From Fen-1231 sp035286465 (GTDB taxonomy: Bacteria > Gemmatimonadota > Gemmatimonadetes > Gemmatimonadales > Gemmatimonadaceae), in the NCBI GenBank assembly GCA_035286465.1, contig DATEDF010000089.1, positions 1 through 64,000 of the forward strand: DNA of 64,000 nucleotides, given 5' to 3'. Shown here piece after piece: positions 24,757 through 33,120 of this stretch (its first letter is position 1; the number at the start of each line of letters is the position of its first letter). The notes beneath the pieces were generated by a model that worked only from the letters and a program-made list of their open reading frames with translations, did no database searches and had not been told where the DNA came from. The position numbers and the translations under genes were made by a program.

Positions 24757-26141
24757 TGCGCCGGCTCGCCCCCGGGCCTGGCGGCGTCCGCCGCGGAAGC
24801 ACTGGAGGCGCCCTCGGGGATCGCCGCCGTCTCGTCCGGCCCGCCGTCCGCCGTGACCTCGTTGATGAACGCCATCAGGCGGTCGGCCTCCTCCGGCGCG
24901 ATGCCGGCGAGCTTCAGGAAGTCCTCGCGCTCGAGGTCAATGATGTCGTTGAGCGTCCGGTAGCCGCCCGCCTCGAGCACCGCGACGGTGGCGGGCGGCA
25001 GCCCCTCGATGTCGGAGAGCTTCACGTCGGCGGCCTCTTCGACCTCCTCCTCCTCGGGCAGCGGCTGGAAGAGCGGGATGTCACCGCCACGCTCGAGCCA
25101 CTCGCGGCTCGAGTAGAGGTCGATCTTCCATTCGGTGAGCTCCGACGCGAGGCGCACGTTCTGCCCGTTGCGGCCGATGGCGAGCGAGAGCTGGTCCTCG
25201 TCCACGACCGCCTGGATCGTCTTGGTGGCCTGGTCGCTGAAGACGCGCGCCACCTTTGCCGGCGCGAGCGCGAGCTTCGCGAAGCGCTCGGGATCGGCCG
25301 ACCAGGGAACGATGTCAATGCGCTCGCCGCCCAACTCCTGGACCACGGCCTGCACGCGCGAGCCCTTGAGGCCCACGCAGGCGCCCACCGGGTCAATCGC
25401 GTCGTCCCTGGAGACGACGGCGATCTTCGTGCGACTGCCGACCTCGCGCGACGCGGCGCGGATCTCGACAATCCCCTGCTGGATCTCCGGCACCTCGAGC
25501 TTGAAGAGTGCCTTCACGAACATCGGGTCGCCGCGCGAGAGCACGAGCCGCGGCCCCTTGGGCGTCTCCTCGATCTTCTTGAGCACGGCGCGGATGGGCT
25601 CACCCTGCTTGTAGTCCTCGCGGTGGTTCTGCTCGCGGTACGGGATGATCGCCTCGGCCTCGCGGAACTTGTTGAGCATCACGACGATCTTGCCGCGCTC
25701 GATCTGCTGGATCTCGCCGGAGAGGAGGTCGCCCACGCGTGAGGTGAACTCGTCACGGATCTTCGTGCGCTCACCTTCGCGGACGCGCTGGATGATGCGC
25801 TGCTTCGCGGCCTGGACGGCGGAGCGGCCGAACTCGCCGAAGTCCACCGGGATCTCCATCACGTCTCCGACCTCGTACTCCGGGTCCTCGAAACGCGCCT
25901 CCTCGAGCGCGATCTCCCGCGCGGGATCCTCGACCGTCTCCACGACGGTCTTGAGGAGCACGATGCGGATCTCGCCGCGATCTTCCTCAATCGCGACCTC
26001 GGCCTGCACGGTCGGCCCGTGCTTCTTTGCCAGGGCGGCGTGAATGCCGTCCTGGAGCAGCTCGTGCAACTCCGTGCGTTCGATCTGCTTGGAGTTGGCG
26101 AGCTCCCGAATCGCGTTGAGGATCTCCGCCGAACCGGCCAT
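24753..26141 (-). CDS. nusA: Transcription termination/antitermination factor NusA
   Basis: The 462-aa protein has the NusA N-terminal domain (MAGSAEILNAIRELANSKQ, about 1-125) and an S1 domain (GDLLSGEIQQIERGKIVVML). Two KH domains follow, with DPVGACVGLKGSRVQAVVQE and LSLAIGRNGQNVRLASELT. A C-terminal helix-hairpin-helix repeat contains IEGLPPATVAVLEAGGYRTL, then an acidic/Ala tail. It binds RNA polymerase and modulates pausing, termination and rRNA antitermination. The boxA elements in this window's rRNA operon would be one of its contexts. It is 10 bp behind rimP. Confidence 0.97.
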   Translation of the reverse strand: MAGSAEILNAIRELANSKQIERTELHELLQDGIHAALAKKHGPTVQAEVAIEEDRGEIRIVLLKTVVETVEDPAREIALEEARFEDPEYEVGDVMEIPVDFGEFGRSAVQAAKQRIIQRVREGERTKIRDEFTSRVGDLLSGEIQQIERGKIVVMLNKFREAEAIIPYREQNHREDYKQGEPIRAVLKKIEETPKGPRLVLSRGDPMFVKALFKLEVPEIQQGIVEIRAASREVGSRTKIAVVSRDDAIDPVGACVGLKGSRVQAVVQELGGERIDIVPWSADPERFAKLALAPAKVARVFSDQATKTIQAVVDEDQLSLAIGRNGQNVRLASELTEWKIDLYSSREWLERGGDIPLFQPLPEEEEVEEAADVKLSDIEGLPPATVAVLEAGGYRTLNDIIDLEREDFLKLAGIAPEEADRLMAFINEVTADGGPDETAAIPEGASSASAADAARPGGEPAQ

Positions 26142-26151
26142 CCCGGGTCTC

Positions 26152-26628
26152 CTACGGTTGCCAGTGGAAGGCGAGGCGGGCCTCCTGCACGTCCGCCGCC
26201 GCCAGTATGATGTCGTTCCCTCTTGCGTCGCGCCCGACGATCCGCGCGGCCGCGCCCTCGCCCGCCACCTCGATGATCTCCAGCTCGACCCACCCGCCGA
26301 CCGCCGCGAACCGCGGACTTTTCACGCTCGCGCGACGCCCGATGAAGCGACGCCACTCGTCGAGCGACCGGATCTCGCGTTCCAGCCCCGGCGACGAGAC
26401 CTCGAGCACGTACCGCCCGTCAATCAACTCCGGCGACGCATCGAGCCGCGCCTCGATCGCGCGCGACGCCCGCTCGCAATCAGCGACGCGCACCTCCTGG
26501 AGATCACGGCGATCAATCCGCACGTCGAGGACGGGCCGGCCGCGACTCCCCCCGACGCGCAGTTGAACGAGATCAAGTCCGAGCGAGTCAAGTTCAGCAA
26601 TCACAACGTGTTCCAGTTCAAGCTTCAC
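26152..26628 (-). CDS. rimP: Ribosome maturation factor RimP
   Basis: The 158-aa 30S maturation factor has LDSLGLDLVQLRVGG, VLDVRIDRRDLQEVRVADCE and YVLEVSSPGLEREIRSLDEW, the standard RimP N-domain motifs, and an Sm-like C-domain. I choose GTG at 26628, with AGAGAAG a few bases before it. An in-frame ATG at 26688 would place 20 residues inside an intrinsic terminator (26654-26684). RimP heads the nusA-infB operon. Confidence 0.92.
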   Translation of the reverse strand: MKLELEHVVIAELDSLGLDLVQLRVGGSRGRPVLDVRIDRRDLQEVRVADCERASRAIEARLDASPELIDGRYVLEVSSPGLEREIRSLDEWRRFIGRRASVKSPRFAAVGGWVELEIIEVAGEGAAARIVGRDARGNDIILAAADVQEARLAFHWQP

Positions 26629-26653
26629 GTCGCTTCTCTGCTTCCAGCGGAGA

Positions 26654-26684
26654 CAAAAAAATGTGGGGAGACCTTCCCCCACAT
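26654..26684 (-). terminator. Intrinsic terminator in the leader of the rimP-nusA operon
   Basis: On the minus strand an 8-bp stem (ATGTGGGG/CCCCACAT, arms 26677-26684 and 26661-26668) is followed directly by TTTTTTTG... It lies between the promoter at 26719-26747 and the rimP GTG at 26628, so it is in the operon's own leader. It could also end transcripts arriving from pgeF. Confidence 0.8.
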
Positions 26685-26718
26685 CCACCGGCGACCGCGA
26701 GCGTCGTTCGGCGAAGGG

Positions 26719-26747
26719 AACATAGAGGGCGGCGGGCGTGGCGTCAA
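26719..26747 (-). promoter_or_regulatory. Promoter of the rimP-nusA-infB operon
   Basis: The minus strand has -35 TTGACG (26742-26747), a 17-bp spacer and -10 TATGTT (26719-26724). The predicted start is near 26712, giving a leader of about 84 nt that contains the intrinsic terminator. Confidence 0.65.
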
Positions 26748-26801
26748 GGAGGAGATGACCGAGACGCAGCCACGCCGCGGAATGCTCCTGCCAGAAGCGT
26801 T

Positions 26802-27521
26802 CTACCTCAGCGGCGCGATGATGACCGCCACCTGACGCTCGGTGTCGCCCGCCCGATGCGAGAAGAAGCGGTCGTTGTCGCAGCGCGTGCAGTGCGGACT
26901 CGCGGTGATCTGGCGGACTCCCTGCTCCTTCGCCTGTTCGGCGAGGAGGGCCCGGAGATCCACGTGCCGGCGGCGGATGGTCTTCCAGCCCGTGAGCTGC
27001 TCGAACACCTCCGGGCCCACCTCGTAGCAGCGACCGCAGATGGCCGGCCCGAGGTGGAGCTTCAACTCGCCGGGGCCGAACCCGAGCGCGGCCAGGCGCT
27101 CAATGCCCTTCGTGACGAGGCGTGCGGCGGCACCGCGCCACCCGGCGTGGAGGAGCGCGACCGTGCCGTCCGGGTGGGCGATGAAGACGGGGACGCAGTC
27201 GGCGACGGTGACGGCGCAGGCGACGCCGGCGGCGCGGGAGAGATGGCCGTCGGCGCCCTCGACGCGCACCCATCCGTCCCAGCCGTCGCCGTGCTCGAGG
27301 ATGCGCGTGCCGTGGACCTGCTGCGCGCTGGCGAGGCGGGGCGCCGCGGACGAGAGCTCGAGGTGCAGGGCGCGCCACCGGCCGAGGGCGGCGGAGTCGG
27401 CGGGCTCGTCGTCCGCGAGGCCGAAGTCACCCGCGGCGCGCGTGGTGGTGAACGCGACCACGCCGAAGGAGGCGAAGTCGGGGACCGATTCGCGCAGCGG
27501 GAGGCTCGGCGCGGCGGTCAC
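26802..27521 (-). CDS. pgeF: Peptidoglycan editing factor PgeF/YfiH (laccase-like domain)
   Basis: The 239-aa protein of the DUF152/YfiH family has QQVHGTRI, TVADCVPVFIAHPDG (Cys ligand), LLHAGWRGAAARLV (His ligand), GPAICGRCYEVGPEV and CTRCDNDRFFSHRAGD. E. coli PgeF removes wrongly incorporated residues from peptidoglycan precursors; other members act as purine nucleoside enzymes. The GTG at 27521 overlaps the murA stop (GTGA), linking it to cell-wall synthesis. The 117 bp to the next gene hold the rimP promoter. Confidence 0.92.
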   Translation of the reverse strand: MTAAPSLPLRESVPDFASFGVVAFTTTRAAGDFGLADDEPADSAALGRWRALHLELSSAAPRLASAQQVHGTRILEHGDGWDGWVRVEGADGHLSRAAGVACAVTVADCVPVFIAHPDGTVALLHAGWRGAAARLVTKGIERLAALGFGPGELKLHLGPAICGRCYEVGPEVFEQLTGWKTIRRRHVDLRALLAEQAKEQGVRQITASPHCTRCDNDRFFSHRAGDTERQVAVIIAPLR

Positions 27522-28804
27522 CCGGAGTCGCCCTCGAGGCGCCGGATGCGGGCCCCGAGCGCGCCGAGCCGCTCGTCAATCCGCTCGTAGCCGCGCTCGA
27601 TCTGGCCGACGTTGTTGATGGTGCTCGTCCCCTTCGCGCAGAGCGCCGCGATGAGCATCGCCATGCCCGCGCGGATGTCGGGCGACTCGACCGTGGCGCC
27701 CCGCAGCTCGCTCGGCCCCGCCACGAGCGCACGGTGCGGATCACAGAGCACGATGCGCGCGCCCATCGCGACGAGCTTGTCCACGAAGAAGAGGCGCGAC
27801 TCGAACATCTTCTCGTGCATCAGGATGATCCCCTTGCACTGCGTGGCAGTCACGATGGCGATGGACATGACGTCGGCCGGGAACGCGGGCCACGGCTGGT
27901 CCTCGAGCTTGGGGACGTGCCCGCCCAGGTCGCTCTGGATTTCCATCGCCTGCTCAGCCGGCACGACGAGGTCGTCGCCCTCCTCCCGCGTGACGATGCC
28001 GAGGCGCTCGAAGCCGAGCCGGGTCGAGCGCAGGTGCTCGACGCCGGCCTTCTCGATGCGAAGCGCCGAGCGCGTGACGGCGGCGAGACCGATGAACGAA
28101 CCGACCTCGATGTGGTCGGGGCCGATGGCGTGCGTGGCGCCGTGCAGCGCGCCGCCGCCCACGATCGTGAGGACGTTCGTGCCGATCCCCTCGATGCGCG
28201 CGCCGAGCGCGACGAGAAAGCGGCAGAGATCCTGCACGTGGGGCTCGCCCGCGGCGTTCCGGAGCACGGTCGTGCCCCTGGCGGCGACGGCGGCCATCAG
28301 CGCGTTCTCGGTGCCCGTGACGCTCGGTTCGTCGAGGAAGACGTCAGCCCCCGTCAGCGCGCGCGCGGTGAAGACGATGCGGTCGGTGAACTCGTGCGTG
28401 GCGCCGAGCCGCTCGAGCGCGAGGAAATGCGTGTCGAGCCGGCGGCGGCCGATCACGTCGCCGCCGGGCGGCGCCAGCTCGGCGCGCCCGCAGCGCGCGA
28501 GGAGGGGTCCGGCCAGCAGGATGGAGGCGCGGATGCGCGCGCACATCGCGCGGTCGAGCGCGCCCGCGTTCACCTGGCGCGCGTGGACGCGGAGCGTGTT
28601 GCGCGCCTTCCACTCCACCTCGGCGCCCGTCGTGCGCACGAGCTCGACGAGCGTCTCGAGGTCGCGGATGCGCGGCACGTTCTCCAGCGTGACCGGCTGA
28701 TCGGTGAGGAGCGACGCCGCGAGGATCGGGAGCGCGGCGTTCTTGTTGCCGCTCGGGCGGATCGTGCCGCTCAGTTTGCGGCCGCCTTCGACGACGAAGC
28801 GCAT
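27518..28804 (-). CDS. murA: UDP-N-acetylglucosamine 1-carboxyvinyltransferase MurA, Cys-to-Asp type
   Basis: The 428-aa EPSP-synthase-fold enzyme makes the first committed peptidoglycan precursor from UDP-GlcNAc and PEP. Family motifs are GTIRPSGNKNAALPILAAS, ENVPRIRDLETL, IRASILLAGPLL, IEVGSFIGLAAVTRSAL and PWPAFPADVMSI. The active-site loop reads PPGGDVIGRR, with Asp at residue 116 where E. coli has Cys115 (PGGCTIG). The same change in mycobacteria and chlamydiae gives intrinsic fosfomycin resistance. The ATG at 28804 matches the family start. It overlaps pgeF. Confidence 0.96.
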   Translation of the reverse strand: MRFVVEGGRKLSGTIRPSGNKNAALPILAASLLTDQPVTLENVPRIRDLETLVELVRTTGAEVEWKARNTLRVHARQVNAGALDRAMCARIRASILLAGPLLARCGRAELAPPGGDVIGRRRLDTHFLALERLGATHEFTDRIVFTARALTGADVFLDEPSVTGTENALMAAVAARGTTVLRNAAGEPHVQDLCRFLVALGARIEGIGTNVLTIVGGGALHGATHAIGPDHIEVGSFIGLAAVTRSALRIEKAGVEHLRSTRLGFERLGIVTREEGDDLVVPAEQAMEIQSDLGGHVPKLEDQPWPAFPADVMSIAIVTATQCKGIILMHEKMFESRLFFVDKLVAMGARIVLCDPHRALVAGPSELRGATVESPDIRAGMAMLIAALCAKGTSTINNVGQIERGYERIDERLGALGARIRRLEGDSG

Positions 28805-28810
28805 TGACAA

Positions 28811-28845
28811 GCGAAGGGCGAAGGGCGAAGAGCGAAGGGCGAAGC
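28811..28845. repeat. Five tandem copies of a 7-bp repeat (GCGAAGG)
   Basis: On the plus strand GCGAAGG is repeated five times with one-base variations, starting 7 bp from the murA start. It lies in the 188-bp gap between the divergent murA and phospholipase genes, about where murA promoter/leader signals would be. Apart from this repeat I see no clear promoter in the gap. Confidence 0.8.
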
Positions 28846-28992
28846 GTGATTCGTATGGGGAAGGATGCCCTGACACGAGGGGGACTTCAAGCGCTCGCTT
28901 GCCGCTCGCCGCACGCGGGTCTAGGATGCACGGATGACGATGCTCCGCGGGCTCCGCCGGCCGCGCCGACTCACGCGGTCCTGACCGCGACC

Positions 28993-29913
28993 GTGCGACT
29001 CGTCGCGCTCGCGCTCGGCGCGCTCGCGCTGGTAGCGCTCGTGCCGTCCGACGCGTGGGCCTGGACGCCGGGGACGCACATCCTGCTCGGCGAGGCGGTG
29101 CTGCGGAGCGCGGCGCTCCTGCCGGCGGCCGTCGCCGCGCTGCTCCGCGCGCATCCGCACGACTTCCTCTACGGCTCGATCGCGGCCGACACGAGCATCG
29201 CGAAGAAGTACGCGCGCTTCGGGCGGCACTGCCACGCGTGGCACGTGGGACTGGAGATCCTCGACCGCGCGCGGGACGAGCCGCTCCGCGCCTTCGCATA
29301 CGGTTACCTGGCGCACCTCGCGGCCGACGCGGTCGCGCACAACTACTTCGTACCGCACCAGCTCGCGGTGACGTCGAGCACGAGCGCGCTCGGGCACAGC
29401 TACTGGGAAAGCCGGTTCGAGACGCACATTGGCGAGGCCTTCCCGCGCCGCGCCCACGAGATCGTCCTGCTCGATCACGGCCGGAACGACGAGCACCTGG
29501 ACCGGATCCTGAGCCCGACGATCTTCAGCACCTCGACGAACCGCCGGATCTTCCGCGGGATGGTGTACGTCACCGACACGGAGAGCTGGCAACGGATCTT
29601 CACGGTGATGGCGCAGAACAGCCGGTGGGACCTCGAGGAGCACGACGTGGAGCGCCATCTCGTGCGCTCCTTCGACTTCGTGATGGACTTCCTCTCGCGC
29701 GACGCGGCGTCGGAGCCGTACGCGCTCGATCCCGCGGGCGACCGGGCGCTCCGCGCGGCGAAGCGGGTGCGCCGGGCGGCGATGCGCCGCGGCGGCGACG
29801 ACGAGGCGCGCGCCGACGCCGCGCGCGAGTTCGGCCTGCCGGAGAGCGGGCTGCGTTTCGCGCGCGCGATCGCCGAGCCGCTCTACCTGCCGGCGCGCGC
29901 GGCCAGGAGCTGA
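28993..29913 (+). CDS. Zinc-dependent phospholipase C family protein (exported)
   Basis: The 306-aa protein with a signal sequence (MRLVALALGALALVALVPSD) cleaves best as AWA|W. That leaves an N-terminal Trp followed by TPGTHILLGEAVL, as in zinc-dependent phospholipase C where the N-terminal Trp and several His bind zinc. Further His/Asp-rich segments are HPHDFLYGSIAAD, HCHAWHVGLEIL and GYLAHLAADAVAHNYFVPHQ. The substrate is unknown. The GTG start at 28993 gives the best signal peptide. The 3' end overlaps gatB by 31 bp, tail to tail. Confidence 0.8.
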   Translation: MRLVALALGALALVALVPSDAWAWTPGTHILLGEAVLRSAALLPAAVAALLRAHPHDFLYGSIAADTSIAKKYARFGRHCHAWHVGLEILDRARDEPLRAFAYGYLAHLAADAVAHNYFVPHQLAVTSSTSALGHSYWESRFETHIGEAFPRRAHEIVLLDHGRNDEHLDRILSPTIFSTSTNRRIFRGMVYVTDTESWQRIFTVMAQNSRWDLEEHDVERHLVRSFDFVMDFLSRDAASEPYALDPAGDRALRAAKRVRRAAMRRGGDDEARADAAREFGLPESGLRFARAIAEPLYLPARAARS

Positions 29914-31367
29914 TTCACCTTCCGGGGATCGGCGCGCCCCTCGGACTTCGTCATCACGAAGCCGACGAGCACGCCCTGGAGCTTCCGCTCGCCCGCGGCG
30001 AACCGGCCCGCCTCCACCGGATGCTCGGCCCAGACCTCGTCAATCCAGCGCTCGAGCGCGGCGGCGTCGCCCACCTGGAGAAGGCCGTCGCGCTCCGCGA
30101 CGGCGCGCGCGCTTCCGCCCTCGCGGCCGATCGTCGCGAAGACGGTCTTCGCGGCGGTCGTGCTCAGGGCGCCGCTCTTCACGAGTCCGATCAGTTCGGC
30201 CAGGCCGGCGGCGGACACGGGGAAGGCCTCGATCGCCCCGCCGCTCTCGTTCAGCGCGGCGAGCACCTCGCCCATCACCCAGTTGGCGGCGGCCTTCGGG
30301 TCGCCCACGGCCTTCGCGACGGCCTCGAAGTAGTCGCCTACCGCGCGATTGGCCGTGAGCACCTCGGCGTCGGCCACCGTCAGCCCGTACGCGGCCGAGA
30401 AGCGCGCGCGCCGCGCCGCCGGAAACTCCGGGAGCGCGTGCCGGACGCCCGCGATCCAGGCCGGCGCGAGCACCAGCGGCGGCAGGTCGGGCTCGGGAAA
30501 ATAGCGGTAGTCGTGGCTCCCCTCCTTGGACCGCGCGGCGCGCACCGCGCCCGCCGCGGCGTCGAAGAGCATCGTCTGCTGGTGCACGTCGGCGCCCGCG
30601 TCGTAGGTCGCGCAATGACGCGCGAACTCCAGCTCCAGTGCCTTCGCCACGTTCGAGAAGGAGTTCAGGTTCTTGATCTCCGTTCGCGTCCGCAACGCCG
30701 TTTCGCCGCGCGGCCGCGCGCTCACGTTCGCGTCCACCCGCAGGCTCCCTTCCTCCATCGAGCAGTCGGAAACGTCCGCATAGCGGAGGATCTCGCGGAT
30801 CGCGCGCAGGTACGCGCCGGCCTCCTCACTGCCCCGGATCTCGGGCTCGCTCACGATCTCGACGAGCGGGACCCCGGAGCGATTGAGGTCAATCGCGGTG
30901 TGGCCCGCGAAGCGGTCGTGGACCGACTTGCCGGCGTCCTCCTCCATGTGCAGGCGGGTGATCCCGATGCGACGCCCGGGTCCGAGCGCGACCGCGCCGT
31001 GCTCCGCAAGGGGGCGGTCGAACTGCGAGATCTGGTATCCCTTCGGCAAGTCGGGGTAGAAGTAGTTCTTGCGCGCGAAGATGGAGCGCTCGTGCACGGC
31101 GCAGCCGAGGGCGAGCGCCGCGCGGACGGCCAGCTCCACCGCCCGTTCGTTGAGCACGGGCAGCGCGCCCGGCAGCGCGAGGCAGACCGGGCAGGTATTC
31201 CGGTTCGGCTGATCGCCGAAGGAGGTCGGGCATCGGCAGAAGGCCTTGGTGCGCGTCTTGAGCTGCACGTGCACCTCGAGTCCGACGATCATCTCGTATC
31301 GCCCGCCGTACGCCGCACGAACACCGTGCGGCTCGTGTGGCTCGCGCGCCTCGCGCCCCTCCCTCAT
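29883..31367 (-). CDS. gatB: Asp-tRNA(Asn)/Glu-tRNA(Gln) amidotransferase subunit B
   Basis: The 494-aa subunit binds the misacylated tRNA and carries the phosphorylation/transamidation site. Motifs are IVGLEVHVQLKTRTKAFC, CPVCLALPGALPVLNE (zinc Cys pairs), GYQISQFDRPLAEHG, LHMEEDAGKSVHD, DLNRSGVPLVEIVSEPEI and RTEIKNLNSF. The C-terminal YqeY-like tail binds tRNA. The ATG at 31367 overlaps the gatA stop (ATGA). The stop at 29883 lies inside the convergent phospholipase gene. Confidence 0.96.
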   Translation of the reverse strand: MREGREAREPHEPHGVRAAYGGRYEMIVGLEVHVQLKTRTKAFCRCPTSFGDQPNRNTCPVCLALPGALPVLNERAVELAVRAALALGCAVHERSIFARKNYFYPDLPKGYQISQFDRPLAEHGAVALGPGRRIGITRLHMEEDAGKSVHDRFAGHTAIDLNRSGVPLVEIVSEPEIRGSEEAGAYLRAIREILRYADVSDCSMEEGSLRVDANVSARPRGETALRTRTEIKNLNSFSNVAKALELEFARHCATYDAGADVHQQTMLFDAAAGAVRAARSKEGSHDYRYFPEPDLPPLVLAPAWIAGVRHALPEFPAARRARFSAAYGLTVADAEVLTANRAVGDYFEAVAKAVGDPKAAANWVMGEVLAALNESGGAIEAFPVSAAGLAELIGLVKSGALSTTAAKTVFATIGREGGSARAVAERDGLLQVGDAAALERWIDEVWAEHPVEAGRFAAGERKLQGVLVGFVMTKSEGRADPRKVNQLLAARAGR

Positions 31368-32812
31368 CGGTGCGCCTCCGCCCCGAGCTCCTCCTCGAGC
31401 GCATACGCCGCGCGGAACATCAGCGCCTCGCCGAAGCGCGGGGCGAGGATCTGCCCGCCCACGGGGAGGCCGTCCACGCGGCCGATCGGGACGGAGATCG
31501 CCGGGATTTCCGCGAGGTTCGCAGTGACCGTGTAGATGTCGCTCAGGTACATCTCGTACGGGTCGGAGATCGCGCCGTGCTCGAAGGCGGGCGTCGGCGC
31601 CGTCGGGGTGAAGAGCGCGTGCACGCCGGAGGCGAAGACGTCGGCGAAGTCGCGCGTGATGAGCTCCCGCACCTCCATCGCCTTCCGGTAGTACGCGTCG
31701 TAGTAGCCCGCCGAGAGCACGTAGGTGCCGAGGAGGATCCGGCGCGTGACTTCCGCGCCGAACCCCTTCGATCGCGTGGCCTCGTACATCCCGCGCAGGC
31801 CGTCGCCCTCGATGCGAAGCCCGTACCGCACGCCGTCGAAGCGGGCGAGATTCGCCGAGCACTCGGCGGGCGCGATGATGTAGTAGACGGGAATGGCGAG
31901 GTCGGTGTGGGGGAGCGAGACGTCGCGGATCTCGGCGCCGCGCGCGCGCAGCGCCTCGAGCGCTTGCTCGCAGCGCTCGCGCACCGCGCGGGCCAGCGAG
32001 GGCTGGAAGCACTCCTTCGGCTTGCCGATCACGACGCCCGCGAGCGAGCGTTCGCTCGTGCGGAAAGCCGGCACGGGCCGCGGCGCGGAGGTCGCGTCGT
32101 GCGGCGTGTCGTCGCCGGAGACGACCTCCATCGCGAGGGCGGCGTCGTCCACCGTGCGCCCGAAGACGCCGATGTTGTCGAGCGACGAGGCGAAAGCGAC
32201 GAGTCCGAAGCGGCTGATGCGGCCGTAGGTCGGCTTCACGCCGACGATGCCGCAGAACGAGGCGGGTTGGCGCACCGAGCCGCCGGTCTCCGAGCCCAGG
32301 GCGATGGGGACGATTCCCGCGGCGACGGCCGCGGCCGAGCCGCCGGAGGAGCCACCGGGCACGCGGGAGCGGTCGAGCGGATTGCGCGCCGGTCCGAACG
32401 CGCTGTGCTCGGTGGAGGAGCCCATCGCGAACTCGTCCATGTTTCCCTTGCCCACCAGCACCGCGCCCGCCTTGCGCAGCTTCCGCGCCGCGGTCGCCTC
32501 GTAGGGACTCACGTACCCTTCGAGGATGCGCGAGCCGCACGACGTCGTGAGCGCGGTGGTGGCGATGTTGTCCTTGAGCACGACGGGGACGCCCGCGAGC
32601 GCGCCGTCCGTGGGGGCGGTCGCGGCGGCGTGAAGCGAGAAGTCGCGGTCCGAGGACAGGATGCAGTTGAGTCCCGCCGGGCCGGCGTCCACCTCGCGGG
32701 CACGCGCGAAGCTCGCCTCGACCATCGCGGCGGCGCTCGCCCTGCCCTCACGAACCGCGGCGGCGATCGCCGCGGCGCCCGTCGCGAGGAGTGACTCGGG
32801 CGTAGCGCTCAC
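31364..32812 (-). CDS. gatA: Asp-tRNA(Asn)/Glu-tRNA(Gln) amidotransferase subunit A
   Basis: The 482-aa amidase-signature enzyme frees ammonia from glutamine for GatB. The catalytic Ser-cisSer-Lys triad is visible: VVLKDNIATT (Lys), RVPGGSSGGSAAAVAAG and LGSETGGSVRQPASFCG (Ser residues). The GTG at 32812 overlaps the gatC stop (GTGA). The three gat genes are in the order C-A-B. Confidence 0.96.
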   Translation of the reverse strand: MSATPESLLATGAAAIAAAVREGRASAAAMVEASFARAREVDAGPAGLNCILSSDRDFSLHAAATAPTDGALAGVPVVLKDNIATTALTTSCGSRILEGYVSPYEATAARKLRKAGAVLVGKGNMDEFAMGSSTEHSAFGPARNPLDRSRVPGGSSGGSAAAVAAGIVPIALGSETGGSVRQPASFCGIVGVKPTYGRISRFGLVAFASSLDNIGVFGRTVDDAALAMEVVSGDDTPHDATSAPRPVPAFRTSERSLAGVVIGKPKECFQPSLARAVRERCEQALEALRARGAEIRDVSLPHTDLAIPVYYIIAPAECSANLARFDGVRYGLRIEGDGLRGMYEATRSKGFGAEVTRRILLGTYVLSAGYYDAYYRKAMEVRELITRDFADVFASGVHALFTPTAPTPAFEHGAISDPYEMYLSDIYTVTANLAEIPAISVPIGRVDGLPVGGQILAPRFGEALMFRAAYALEEELGAEAHR

Positions 32813-33120
32813 GACTCCTCCGCGGGGTCGTCGTGCGTGGCGAGGCGCGGCACGAGGAAGAATCCCGCGCGCATCTTCGGGGCGAAGTCCTCGCGCGCGC
32901 GCTCGAGGGCGACGCCCGGTGGCGCGTCGGCGCGGAGCGGCATTGCCTCGCGCGCATCCTGCGCCGAGCGGACCGCGCCCGCGCTCTCGACCTGCTGCAG
33001 CACCTCCATGTGGCCGAGGATGCCGTTCAGCTCCCGGACCAGCGCCTCGACGCGGTCCTCGGGCACGCCGAGGCGCGCGAGACCCGCGATGTGCAGGACG
33101 TCCTCGCGGGAGACCGCCAT
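32809..33120 (-). CDS. gatC: Asp-tRNA(Asn)/Glu-tRNA(Gln) amidotransferase subunit C
   Basis: The 103-aa linker subunit stabilises GatA-GatB. It begins MAVSREDVLHIAGLARLGV, matching the family N-terminus, and has LNGILGHMEVLQQVESAG and a C-terminal FLVPR segment. The ATG shares one base with the stop of the upstream helicase gene (TGATG). Confidence 0.94.
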   Translation of the reverse strand: MAVSREDVLHIAGLARLGVPEDRVEALVRELNGILGHMEVLQQVESAGAVRSAQDAREAMPLRADAPPGVALERAREDFAPKMRAGFFLVPRLATHDDPAEES

